64,000 nt of DNA, taken from positions 186,556 through 250,555 of the forward strand of contig NZ_LWBU01000011.1 in the NCBI RefSeq assembly GCF_001646665.1. The letters run 5' to 3'. The position numbers and the translations under genes were made by a program. Under the pieces are notes generated by a model. The model saw only the letters and a list, made by a program, of their open reading frames with translations. It did not search any database and was not told the origin of the DNA. Below are positions 8,470 to 16,213 of the stretch, piece by piece (within the stretch, counting starts at the first letter, position 1; every line of letters begins with the position of its first letter). The stretch is from Streptomyces noursei (GTDB taxonomy: Bacteria; Actinomycetota; Actinomycetes; Streptomycetales; Streptomycetaceae).

Positions 8470-8850
8470 TCAGCCGCCCGTGGTGGGACCGCCGCTGCCG
8501 AAGCCGCCGCTGGGCGCGCCGCCCCACTTGTGGTCCTTCTCGCTGCGCGGCGAGGCGTCCGGGTCGGTGTTCTGGTGCCTCAGCTCGTACGGCATCACCC
8601 GGTCCTCGCGCTCGTCCAGCTCGGCGGGCCGGCGGTGTCCCTCGGCCTCACCGGGCAGACCGGAGTTCGCCGGCCGGTGCGGCTGCTCGTCGGGCGTGGG
8701 GGGTGCGGGCTCCCGGTTCCGGACGCGCCGCCCCAGCATGAAGGCACCGATCAGGAAGCCGACGAGGAGGATGCCCGCCACCAGAGGACCAATACCGACG
8801 ACATGGTCCTTAGCGGCGAATTCCATGGCGAACGTCACGAGAGAGTCCAT
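8470..8850 (-). CDS. Small membrane protein, DUF6479-like
   Basis: A 126-residue protein with one N-terminal membrane helix (about residues 19-40, VGIGPLVAGILLVGFLIGAFMLG), an arginine-rich stop-transfer segment, and a Pro/Glu/Arg-rich hydrophilic tail ending in Gly-rich sequence. This layout resembles the DUF6479 proteins common in Streptomyces, whose function is unknown. An alternative ATG at 8826 would remove eight residues; neither start has a strong ribosome site. It lies 97 bases upstream of the P450 start on the same strand. Confidence 0.6.
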   Translation of the reverse strand: MDSLVTFAMEFAAKDHVVGIGPLVAGILLVGFLIGAFMLGRRVRNREPAPPTPDEQPHRPANSGLPGEAEGHRRPAELDEREDRVMPYELRHQNTDPDASPRSEKDHKWGGAPSGGFGSGGPTTGG

Positions 8851-9037
8851 ATGGGGCGTGTACCCCGGTCGCCGCCCGATCAGACATACCCGGGCCGGAC
8901 GAACGCATCATCATGCAAGCGTTTCATCCTTCTTTAGGTGATTGATCTCTTCGGGTGACCTGGCGCAACTTAAACGGTGGCCTGCTGTTGATCAGGGCGA
9001 CCCCGAGCACCGGGTCTCTCGACGAGAAGGATGGACC
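8851..9037 (+). promoter_or_regulatory. Rodlin upstream region
   Basis: This 187-base stretch between divergent genes is locally A/T-richer (8905-8950 and 8970-8995) than its surroundings, as expected for a promoter. I cannot assign -35 and -10 boxes with confidence. From about 9003 it contains the leader block that recurs before the second rodlin gene. Confidence 0.4.
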
Positions 9038-9430
9038 ATGATCAAGAAGGTTCTGGCCACCGCCGGCGTCGCCGCCGCCGTCCTTGGCGCGTCCGCGCCG
9101 ATGGCCTCGGCCGTGGGCGACCGCGGTATCGACACGCAGAACGGCAACTTCGCCACCCAGTCGTACGGCAACACCACGACCGGTGGCTACATGAGCCCGC
9201 AGATCGGTCTGATCCAGGGTTCGCTCAACAAGCCCTGCATCGGCCTGCCGGTCCAGGCGGACGTCCAGAACATCGTGGCCCTGGTCAACGTCGGTGTGCA
9301 GGACATCCTCAACGACACGCAGAACCAGCAGTGCGCCGAGAACTCCACGGCGGTCAAGGGCGACAGCGCCCTGTCGCACCTGCTGGAGGACGTCCTCTCC
9401 GAGAACGTCTCGGCCGCCGTCCAGGACTGA
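9038..9430 (+). CDS. rdlA: Rodlin (first copy)
   Basis: A 130-residue secreted protein with signal peptide MIKKVLATAGVAAAVLGASAPMASA and the rodlin body (DRGIDTQNGNF, QADVQNIVALVNVGVQDILND). Rodlins align chaplin fibrils into the paired-rod pattern on aerial hyphae and spores. The start is the ATG at 9038, behind AAGGA at 7 bases; the ATG at 9031 is out of frame. It is about 88% identical to the second copy by hand count (114 of 130). The letter A or B is arbitrary here. Confidence 0.93.
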   Translation: MIKKVLATAGVAAAVLGASAPMASAVGDRGIDTQNGNFATQSYGNTTTGGYMSPQIGLIQGSLNKPCIGLPVQADVQNIVALVNVGVQDILNDTQNQQCAENSTAVKGDSALSHLLEDVLSENVSAAVQD

Positions 9431-9446
9431 CGCACCAGGCAGCCGT

Positions 9447-9473
9447 CCCGCACGGTCGACACGGCCGTGCGGG
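9447..9473 (+). terminator. Hairpin after the first rodlin gene
   Basis: Nine-base arms CCCGCACGG and CCGTGCGGG flank a 9-base loop 16 bases past the stop. A second hairpin (CGTGGCG/CGCCACG, 9483-9500) follows. There is no T tract, so this is a Streptomyces-style terminator or mRNA-stabilising structure. Confidence 0.6.
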
Positions 9474-9591
9474 CCGGCTCCGCGTGGCGTCCGCGCCACG
9501 CACGACGGGCTGACGCCCACGCTCCCCACGCGCCCGACGCCGGGCGCTGGCACGACCCGAGCACCGGGTCTCTCGACGAATGGGATGAACC

Positions 9592-9984
9592 ATGATCAAG
9601 AAGGTTCTGGCTACCGCCGGCGTCGCTGCGGCCGTGCTCGGCGCGTCCGCGCCGATGGCCTCGGCCGTGGGCGACCGCGGTATCGACACGCAGAACGGCA
9701 ACTTCTCCCGCCAGATCTACGGCAACACCGTGACGGGCGGCCACCAGAGCCCCCAGGTCGGCCTCGTCCAGGGCACGCTGAACAAGCCCTGTGTCGGTCT
9801 GCCGGTCCAGGCGGACGTCCAGAACATCGTGGCCCTGGTCAACGTCGGTGTGCAGGACATCCTCAACGACACCCAGGACCAGCAGTGCGTGGAGAACTCC
9901 ACGGCGGTCAAGGGTGACAGCGCGCTGTCGCACATCCTGGAGGACGTCATCTCCGAGAACGCGTCCGTCGCGGTCCAGGACTGA
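9592..9984 (+). CDS. rdlB: Rodlin (second copy)
   Basis: A 130-residue rodlin with the same signal peptide and core as the upstream copy. Differences cluster at residues 39-60 (SRQIYGNTVTGGHQSPQVG versus ATQSYGNTTTGGYMSPQIG). It is in the same orientation as the first copy, 161 bases downstream, and carries a near-copy of its leader (about 9556-9591), so it may have its own promoter. Function is as for the first copy. A strong terminator follows. Confidence 0.93.
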   Translation: MIKKVLATAGVAAAVLGASAPMASAVGDRGIDTQNGNFSRQIYGNTVTGGHQSPQVGLVQGTLNKPCVGLPVQADVQNIVALVNVGVQDILNDTQDQQCVENSTAVKGDSALSHILEDVISENASVAVQD

Positions 9985-10011
9985 CGCACTTAACAGGCGT
10001 GACCACCGCCT

Positions 10012-10053
10012 GGGCGGGCCCCGCATCCGGTTCCACGGACGCGGGGCCCGCCC
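10012..10053 (+). terminator. Terminator after the second rodlin gene
   Basis: Perfect 13-base arms GGGCGGGCCCCGC and GCGGGGCCCGCCC enclose a 16-base loop, 27 bases past the stop, followed by a short TTGTG. Confidence 0.8.
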
Positions 10054-10149
10054 TTGTGCGTGCACGGGAGGAAAGCCGTGTGAAACATTTGCCGCCGGCT
10101 GCCGCGTCAATGGGGTGAAGGACGACGGCAGCGGGGTGAAGGGGAGGGC

Positions 10150-10662
10150 ATGAGAAGGTCCCGAGCGGACGAGTTCATGGAGTTCGCGGCGGGCCGCACA
10201 GGGCATCTCTTCCGCTCCGCCTGCCTGTTGACCAGCGGCGACACCCACCTCGCCGAGGACCTGGTGCAGGAGACGCTGGGACGGATGTACGCGTCGTGGG
10301 GCCGGATGGCACGGATCGACAGCCCCGCGGCGTACGCCCAGACCGTCCTCGTACGCACCTACCTCACCCAGCGGCGGCGGCGCTCCTCGGGGGAGCGGCC
10401 GCTGGCCGAACTGCCCGAGTCCACCGCCGGGCGCGGCGACGACCCCGCCCTGCGGGTGGCGCTGCTCGACGCGCTGGCACGGCTGGCGCCGAAGGACCGG
10501 GCCGTGGTGGTGCTGCGGTACTGGGAGGACCGCAGCGTGGAGGAGACCGCCGCCGCCATGAACGTCAGCGCCGCCGCCGTCCGCACCCGCTCCACCCGGG
10601 CGCTCGCCCGGCTGCGCGAGCAACTGGGCGGCAGCATGGCGGAACTGTCCGCCGCCGTCTGA
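10150..10662 (+). CDS. SigE-family ECF RNA polymerase sigma factor
   Basis: A 170-residue sigma factor with region 2 (ACLLTSGDTHLAEDLVQETL, then WGRMARIDSPAAY) and region 4 (LARLAPKDRAVVVLRYWEDRSVEETAAAMNVS) with its helix-turn-helix. The pattern matches the actinobacterial SigE-family subfamily. A strong GGGGAGGG site lies just before the ATG. The next gene encodes a single-pass membrane protein that may act as its anti-sigma or sensor; this is typical for the subfamily but inferred here. Its position directly after the rodlins is notable. Confidence 0.9.
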   Translation: MRRSRADEFMEFAAGRTGHLFRSACLLTSGDTHLAEDLVQETLGRMYASWGRMARIDSPAAYAQTVLVRTYLTQRRRRSSGERPLAELPESTAGRGDDPALRVALLDALARLAPKDRAVVVLRYWEDRSVEETAAAMNVSAAAVRTRSTRALARLREQLGGSMAELSAAV

Positions 10663-10726
10663 CCGGGGCCGCACGTCCCCGCCCCCCTCTTCACGTCCCG
10701 CCCAGATCAGGAGCTGGTGGTTTCGC

Positions 10727-11908
10727 ATGCCTTTTGAAGACGAGCTCGGGAAGGCGCTCCACAACGCCGGTGGCGCCTTCAGCACCGGTCAGCGTGCCCT
10801 GGTGGAGGGCGGTCTGGCGCGAGGGCGCAAGAAGCTGGCCCGCCGCCGTGTGGCCATGGTGGCGGGCAGCGCGCTCACCGTGGCCGTGGTGGCCACCGGC
10901 GGGCTCTACGCGGTGCGGACGCCCGAGAAGGACGGGACGGAACGGGCGGCGCAGGTGGCGACGACCGATGCGTACCGGCACTTCGAGGTCACCGCCGAGG
11001 AGATGGAGAACATCCTCGAGAACGGCATGGGCCGGGCCGGAATCGCCATCGTGAAGCCCCGGACCGAGGGCAGGGGCAGCACCGAGCCCGCACGCGCCGG
11101 AACCGCCTCCCTCACCTTCGGCGACGGCTGGGGCGAGGCGACCGTCGACCTGTCGGTCCGCCGGGTCGACCCGGCGGACCCCGCGCTGAAGAAGCTGATC
11201 ACCTGCCCGCCCAAGAAGGGCTCGCCCTTCGAGGAGTGCACCAACCAGCCGGGCGACCGGGCCGTGAAGGGGTACACCGAGGCGGGCAAGGCGGGCGGCG
11301 TCAAGAAGTGGGCGCTCACCATGGTCTCCCCGAACGGTTACCTCATCGAACTCGCCACCCAGAACGTGCAGGTGTCCGGTGACGTGTCGCCCAAGGGCCG
11401 CAACCCTCGCATGAACCCGGGCAAGCTGCGGCACCTCGCCATGTTCGTCGACGCGTCCTTCACCCCTGAGGGCGAGCCGAACACCTTCGGCACGGTGGAG
11501 CCGGGAGCCGCGGCCGAACCGGGCGACATCCTCCCCATCCTGAAGTCCCTGCTGCCCAAGCGCCTGAAGGTGTACTCCGAGGGCGGCACCGGGGCGGGCG
11601 GTCATGTGGTGGTGGCCGACGGGCAGGGCAACGAGACCTACATCGAGGCGGGACGGAACCTCGAGGACATCGCCTGGACCGAGACCCTGCCGGACAGGAC
11701 CAAGGTCGCCACCCGGCGGCTGACCGCCCAGGAACCGGGCGTCGTCAGATGGCGGGTCGACATGCTCAGGGTCAACGGCCTGCAGATGCTGGTCTCCGCC
11801 TACAACGCCCCGTCGCCCAAGTCGGCGAAGCGGGGCGCCGAGCCCCTGATCACCATGGAGGAGCTGAAGGCCATCGCCCTCAGCCGGACCTGGCTCGTGG
11901 CCCGCTAG
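10727..11908 (+). CDS. Single-pass membrane protein, possible partner of the sigma factor
   Basis: A 393-residue protein with a short cytoplasmic N-terminus (FEDELGKALHNAGGAF), basic residues, and one membrane helix at about residues 42-62 (AMVAGSALTVAVVATGGLYAV). A large extracytoplasmic domain without recognisable catalytic motifs follows. The N-terminus resembles those of membrane proteins encoded after SigE-family sigma genes in Streptomyces. It lies 64 bases downstream of the sigma gene with its own GGAG site. No known domain is evident, and the anti-sigma role is a guess from position. Confidence 0.7.
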   Translation: MPFEDELGKALHNAGGAFSTGQRALVEGGLARGRKKLARRRVAMVAGSALTVAVVATGGLYAVRTPEKDGTERAAQVATTDAYRHFEVTAEEMENILENGMGRAGIAIVKPRTEGRGSTEPARAGTASLTFGDGWGEATVDLSVRRVDPADPALKKLITCPPKKGSPFEECTNQPGDRAVKGYTEAGKAGGVKKWALTMVSPNGYLIELATQNVQVSGDVSPKGRNPRMNPGKLRHLAMFVDASFTPEGEPNTFGTVEPGAAAEPGDILPILKSLLPKRLKVYSEGGTGAGGHVVVADGQGNETYIEAGRNLEDIAWTETLPDRTKVATRRLTAQEPGVVRWRVDMLRVNGLQMLVSAYNAPSPKSAKRGAEPLITMEELKAIALSRTWLVAR

Positions 11909-11999
11909 AGAGCGGTACGCACGGGACCGGCGTCCGTCCCGCGCCTGTCGGGAGGGCGGGGCCGATACGGTGCGGACAGGCCCGGCCCGTACGGGCCCG

Positions 12000-13694
12000 T
12001 CACTTCGCGTCGGAGTAGCGCTCCACCGTCGCCGTCGTGAACGGGAACCGCACCGGAGTGTCGCCGAACGCGATCCGGCCGGCCGTGTCACCGGCCGCGC
12101 GGATCGCCTCGGCGACCGCCGGGGCCTCGGCGGCCGGGCAGTGCACGATCACCTCGTCGTGCTGGAAGAAGACCAGCTCCGCCCGCATCCCCGCCAGCGC
12201 CTGCCGCAGCGCGGCCAGCATCAGCAACGCCCAGTCAGCCGCGCTGCCCTGCACGACGAAGTTCCGGGTGAAGCGGCCCCGCGCGCGGGCGTTCACCGAC
12301 GCGTACCCCGGGGTGAACTCGCCGTCCGTGAGCGGCTCCTCCGCCCCCTCCTGGGGGATGCCCGCCTCGTCCGCCTCCGCCGCGCCCGCCGCGCGCGGAC
12401 TGGTGCGGCCCAGCCAGGTGCGCACCAGCCGGCCCTCCTCACCCGCCTTCGCCGCGTCGTCCACGTACGCCACCGCCCGCGGGAACCGGCGGCGCAGGGC
12501 CGCCAGGTTCTTCAGGCCGTCCCCGCTGGTCTGCCCGTAGATCGCGCCCAGCAGCGCCAGCTTCGCGTGGTCCCGGTCGCCGGAGAACGCCCGGTCCGAC
12601 AGGCGCGTGTACAGGTCGTCCGGGTGGCCCGCGACCTCCATCAGCCCCGGGTCGCGCGAGATGGCCGCCAGCACCCGCGGCTCCATCTGGTCCGCGTCGG
12701 CCACGACGAGCCGCCAGCCGTCGTCCGCGACGACCGCCTGCCGTATGACCTTCGGGATCTGCAGCGCGCCACCGCCGTTGGTCGTCCAGCGGCCGCTGAC
12801 CGTGCCGCCCGGGAGGTACTCCGGCCGGAAGCGCCCGTCCCGCACCCAGTCCTGGAGCCATCCCCACCCGTGCGCCGTCCAGATCCGGTACAGCTTCTTG
12901 TACGCGATGAGGGGCTCGACCGCCGGATGGTCGATCTTCTCCAGCTCCCAGCGGCGCGTCGACCGCACCCGGATCCCCGCCCGGGCGAACGCCTTCACCA
13001 CGTCGGCCGGCAGGTCGGGACGGACCCGGCGCCCGAACGCCGCCGACACCTCGTCCGCCAGCTCCGCCAGCCGGCGCGGCTCACCACCGCCCGCGTACCG
13101 CTCGCCCAGCAGCTCGTGCAGCACCGCCCGGTGGACGTCCGCCCGCCACGGCAGACCCGCCCGGTGCATCTCGGCGGCCACCAGCATCCCGGCCGACTCG
13201 GCGGCGGTCAGCAGCCGCATCCGCCCCGGGTGCTCGGCGGCCGCGTGTCTTCGCTGCTGGTCCGCGTACACCTCCAGAAGGGCCTCGAACGGCAGGTCCA
13301 GCGTGGGCCGCGGATCGAACAGGGACGACTGGGCGTGCGCCCCCGGCTCGGCCGCCCTGAGCGGCGGGTCGGGCGGGACGGGCCGGTCCCGCAGCCGCGC
13401 CCAGGCCGCCGCGGCCGAACGGGGCTCGCCCAGCCGCCCCTCGTGCCCCAGCAGCAACTGCTCGGCGTCCTCGATGTCGTAGCACCGCTCGACCCGGACG
13501 CCCGCCGCGAGGAGCCGCGGGTAGACCGCGCCGGTGGACCGCCACACCCACCGGCCGACGTCCGGCCGCGAGCGGACCGCCTCGACCACGTCGGGCGCGG
13601 TCAGCACCGGACCGGCGGGCAGGCCGTCCTCACCGAGGGGGACGAGCCGTGCGCCACCGCCCCCGGTGTCGTCCACCGCCCAGCGTTCGCTCAC
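12000..13694 (-). CDS. DNA polymerase I-like (family A) protein without 5' nuclease domain
   Basis: A 564-residue family A polymerase: motif A in DADQMEPRVLAAISRD, motif B in RDHAKLALLGAIYGQ, motif C in FFQHDEVIVH. The N-terminal 200 residues replace the 5' nuclease and exonuclease regions of PolA, and I see no clear DxE exonuclease motif. At the PolA O-helix Phe position it has Leu. Such proteins occur alongside a full PolA in streptomycetes and are usually annotated 3'-5' exonuclease/DNA polymerase; a repair or lesion role is plausible. I chose the GTG at 13694 because the polymerase-family N-terminus (SERWAVDD) begins there. A TTG 30 bases upstream is possible. Confidence 0.85.
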   Translation of the reverse strand: MSERWAVDDTGGGGARLVPLGEDGLPAGPVLTAPDVVEAVRSRPDVGRWVWRSTGAVYPRLLAAGVRVERCYDIEDAEQLLLGHEGRLGEPRSAAAAWARLRDRPVPPDPPLRAAEPGAHAQSSLFDPRPTLDLPFEALLEVYADQQRRHAAAEHPGRMRLLTAAESAGMLVAAEMHRAGLPWRADVHRAVLHELLGERYAGGGEPRRLAELADEVSAAFGRRVRPDLPADVVKAFARAGIRVRSTRRWELEKIDHPAVEPLIAYKKLYRIWTAHGWGWLQDWVRDGRFRPEYLPGGTVSGRWTTNGGGALQIPKVIRQAVVADDGWRLVVADADQMEPRVLAAISRDPGLMEVAGHPDDLYTRLSDRAFSGDRDHAKLALLGAIYGQTSGDGLKNLAALRRRFPRAVAYVDDAAKAGEEGRLVRTWLGRTSPRAAGAAEADEAGIPQEGAEEPLTDGEFTPGYASVNARARGRFTRNFVVQGSAADWALLMLAALRQALAGMRAELVFFQHDEVIVHCPAAEAPAVAEAIRAAGDTAGRIAFGDTPVRFPFTTATVERYSDAK

Positions 13695-13740
13695 GCATGC
13701 GAGTCTGGCACCCGGCACTGACAATCGGCGGGACCCGCGG

Positions 13741-15063
13741 TCACGCGGCGGCGTGGAAGAGGGCGGCCGCCTCGCCGCGCGAGCCGACGCCCAGCTTGGT
13801 CAGGATGTTCGCCACGTGGAACTTCACCGTCGACTCGCTGATGTGCAGCTCCTGCGCGATCACCCGGTTGCGGTGCCCCAGCGCCAGGTGGGTGAGCACC
13901 TCCAGCTCGCGCCCGCCCAGCGCCGTCAGCGGGTGCGGGGCCGGGTCCTGGGACACGCGCAGCGGGACCGACGCCGTGACGGTGGTCCCCCAGCCGGGCA
14001 CGGCGTCCACGTCGAGCCGGCCGTCGAGGACGTCGAGCCGCTCGGCCACCCGGCCGGGGCCGAGCGCGCAGTGCGACAGGGTGCCCGGCCCGTCGTCCCG
14101 CACGATCGCGCGCAGGGTGTCCTCGGTGACCTGCCAGCCGACGTGGACGCGGGTCACCGCCTCCTGCTCCAGCACCTTCATCAGGACGGCCCGGACCACC
14201 GCGCGGGCGGTGTGCGCCACGTCGGCGGCGAGCGGTTTGGTGGAGCCGGGCGCGCCCAGCTCCAGGCGGACCGGGCCGTAGCGGACGAGGGGGCGCAGCG
14301 ACTCGGCGAGCCGGTCGAACGCCTGGTCGGCGGGCTCCTCCGCGATCTCCTGGTCCCGCTCGGCCTGCGCCCGCAGCTCCACCAGCGCGGACACGGCCAG
14401 GTCGGTCGCGGTGGCGCGGGCGGCGGCGTCGTCCAGGTGCCGGCCGCGCAGCACGCCCAGCAGCCCCGTGAGCGTCGCCGCGTGCGCCTCGCCCAGCTCG
14501 GCGATGACCCTGGCGCGGGTGCCGGCGGCGGTGCGGGACCGGGCCAGCGCGCCCGGCACGGCCTCCGCGGCCAGCCGCTCGAAGTGGCTGGTGACCAGGT
14601 CCCACAGGGCCTGTACGAAAGCGAGGACCTGGCTATCGAGCGGGTCGCCCCCGGTGCGGAACAGCACGAGCACCGCGCCCCGGGGCGTCGCGTCGCTGCG
14701 GACGGCGAGCACGGGGTGCGCGGTGCCCGCCACCGTCAGGGTGCCCTGCCAGGGGCGGCCGGGCACGCCCGAGGCGAGGAGCGGGGCCATCTCGGCGGTG
14801 CCCAGCCGGGCGGTGACGGCCTCGTCCCCGTACGACTTGAACGGTGAGTGGGCGCAGTGCGTGGACAGTTCGGCCGCGGCGACGTGCGGGACCGTCCCGG
14901 ACAGCACGGCCGAAAGGCGGGGCAGGACCTGGCCCAGCGGCCGGCTGATCACGTCGTGGGCGGCGGTCAGTGCGGGCACCGCGCCGGGGCCGAGGCCCAG
15001 GCCGGGTCCCGGGCCGCCGTTGTCCGTGCCGAGGCCGGTGCCGGTCGGGGCGATCACATCCAT
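13741..15063 (-). CDS. LuxR-type regulator fused to a histidine kinase-like ATPase region
   Basis: A 440-residue protein. The N-terminal half looks GAF-like (residues about 60-170). A helical segment in the place of a dimerisation domain lacks a usual ELHD phosphoacceptor motif. An ATPase-like region follows with VRDDGPGTLSHCALG and DAVPGWGTTVTASVPL. A C-terminal LuxR HTH (LTALGGRELEVLTHLALGHR, ESTVKFHVANIL) completes it. It therefore looks like a sensor kinase turned one-component regulator. The start is the ATG at 15063 with GAGG upstream. It is divergent from an oxidoreductase gene with palindromes between them, so it may control that gene. Confidence 0.8.
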   Translation of the reverse strand: MDVIAPTGTGLGTDNGGPGPGLGLGPGAVPALTAAHDVISRPLGQVLPRLSAVLSGTVPHVAAAELSTHCAHSPFKSYGDEAVTARLGTAEMAPLLASGVPGRPWQGTLTVAGTAHPVLAVRSDATPRGAVLVLFRTGGDPLDSQVLAFVQALWDLVTSHFERLAAEAVPGALARSRTAAGTRARVIAELGEAHAATLTGLLGVLRGRHLDDAAARATATDLAVSALVELRAQAERDQEIAEEPADQAFDRLAESLRPLVRYGPVRLELGAPGSTKPLAADVAHTARAVVRAVLMKVLEQEAVTRVHVGWQVTEDTLRAIVRDDGPGTLSHCALGPGRVAERLDVLDGRLDVDAVPGWGTTVTASVPLRVSQDPAPHPLTALGGRELEVLTHLALGHRNRVIAQELHISESTVKFHVANILTKLGVGSRGEAAALFHAAA

Positions 15064-15113
15064 GCGCCTCAGCCTAGCCACGACGGGCACCGGTGCCGCT
15101 CTCCTTTCGGACA

Positions 15114-15134
15114 GGTCCAACCGTCCTTTGGACC
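15114..15134. promoter_or_regulatory. Inverted repeat in a divergent promoter (candidate operator)
   Basis: GGTCCAA and TTGGACC are perfect 7-base arms around 7 bases, lying between the LuxR-type regulator and the oxidoreductase. Confidence 0.5.
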
Positions 15135-15162
15135 GGCCGTGTTGACGGGTGCTCCGGTGGAG

Positions 15163-15179
15163 GGTTGAGCCCGTCAACC
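15163..15179. promoter_or_regulatory. Second inverted repeat before the oxidoreductase (candidate operator)
   Basis: GGTTGA-N5-TCAACC lies 24 bases before the ATG. An overlapping wider pair, GTTGACGGG (15141-15149) and CCCGTCAAC (15170-15178), includes a -35-like GTTGAC. Confidence 0.5.
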
Positions 15180-15203
15180 GGAATCCACGAGGGGGAGCAC
15201 GAC

Positions 15204-16121
15204 ATGAAGGCCATTTCCTACGAGCGGTTCGGCGGCCCCGAGGTCCTGGCGCTCGGCGAGACCGCCACGCCGGAGCCCGGCCCGGGCGAGGTGCGGGTGA
15301 AGGTGGTGGCGGCGGGGGTCAACCCGCTCGACCACAAGCGCCGCGAGGGGTGGGTGGAGCAGTTCTACCCGACGACGTTCCCGGCCGTACCCGGTCTGGA
15401 GTTCGCCGGCGTCGTGGACGCCCTCGGGGAGGGTGCGACCGGCTTCGCCGTGGGCGACGAGGTGTTCGGGTGGACGCGGACCGGCGCGTACGCCGAGTAC
15501 GCGATAGCCGGCGACATCGTCCACAAGCCGGCCGGGCTCTCCTTCGAGGAGGCGGCCGCCCTGCCCGTGGCGGGGGAGACCGCCCAGCGGGTGCTGGACC
15601 TGCTGGAGGTGCGCGGCGGCGAGACCCTGCTCCTGCACGGCGCGGCCGGCGTGGTCGGCCAGGTCGCCGTACAGCTCGCCGTGGCGCTCGGCGTCACGCT
15701 CGTCGGCACGGCCTCCCCGGCCAACCACGACTTCCTGCGGGAGCTGGGGGCCGTCCCCGTGGCGTACGGGGACGGGCTCGGCGACCGCGTCCGTGCGGTG
15801 GCCCCGGGCGGGAACGTCGACGCGGTCTTCGACGCCGCCGGGCACGACACGCTGCCCGTCTCGATCGAGCTGCGCGGCGGTACGACGGACCGGATCGTCA
15901 CCATCGCGGCCACGGACGCCGACGCGTACGGCGTCCCCTTCTCCGGGGGCGGCACCCCGCCGGAGGCCGTCCGCGCGGGACTCGCCGAGCAGGGCCGTCT
16001 CGCCGCCGCGGGCCGGCTGCGGGTGCGGATCGCCGAGACGTTCGCCCTGGCCGACGCGGCGAAGGCGCAGGAGCTGAGCCAGGCCGGCCACGCGCGCGGC
16101 AAGCTGGTCGTCCGCCCCTGA
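15204..16121 (+). CDS. NADPH:quinone oxidoreductase-like MDR protein
   Basis: A 305-residue zinc-free medium-chain dehydrogenase/reductase. It has the GroES-like N-terminal half (VKVVAAGVNPLDHKRREG, PGLEFAGVVDALGEG) and a Rossmann half with LLLHGAAGVVGQVAVQLA for NADPH. The usual zinc-ligand Cys are absent, as in quinone oxidoreductases. It likely reduces quinones or enones with NADPH. GGGGGAG precedes the ATG. Two palindromes upstream suggest specific repression, perhaps by the divergent LuxR-type regulator or a redox regulator encoded elsewhere. Confidence 0.88.
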   Translation: MKAISYERFGGPEVLALGETATPEPGPGEVRVKVVAAGVNPLDHKRREGWVEQFYPTTFPAVPGLEFAGVVDALGEGATGFAVGDEVFGWTRTGAYAEYAIAGDIVHKPAGLSFEEAAALPVAGETAQRVLDLLEVRGGETLLLHGAAGVVGQVAVQLAVALGVTLVGTASPANHDFLRELGAVPVAYGDGLGDRVRAVAPGGNVDAVFDAAGHDTLPVSIELRGGTTDRIVTIAATDADAYGVPFSGGGTPPEAVRAGLAEQGRLAAAGRLRVRIAETFALADAAKAQELSQAGHARGKLVVRP

Positions 16122-16213
16122 ACCGGGTGCCGGGCCGCTGGTCCCGGGCCGTCCGCGCGCACCCCCGCACGGCCGGCGGGGCGGCCCGGCACGGCCCCGG
16201 ACCGGGGTGGCGG

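Noticed and set aside
9031..9513. Alternative frame starting at the ATG at 9031 over the first rodlin
   Set aside because: It is out of frame with the rodlin sequence, which has a signal peptide and a close paralogue downstream.
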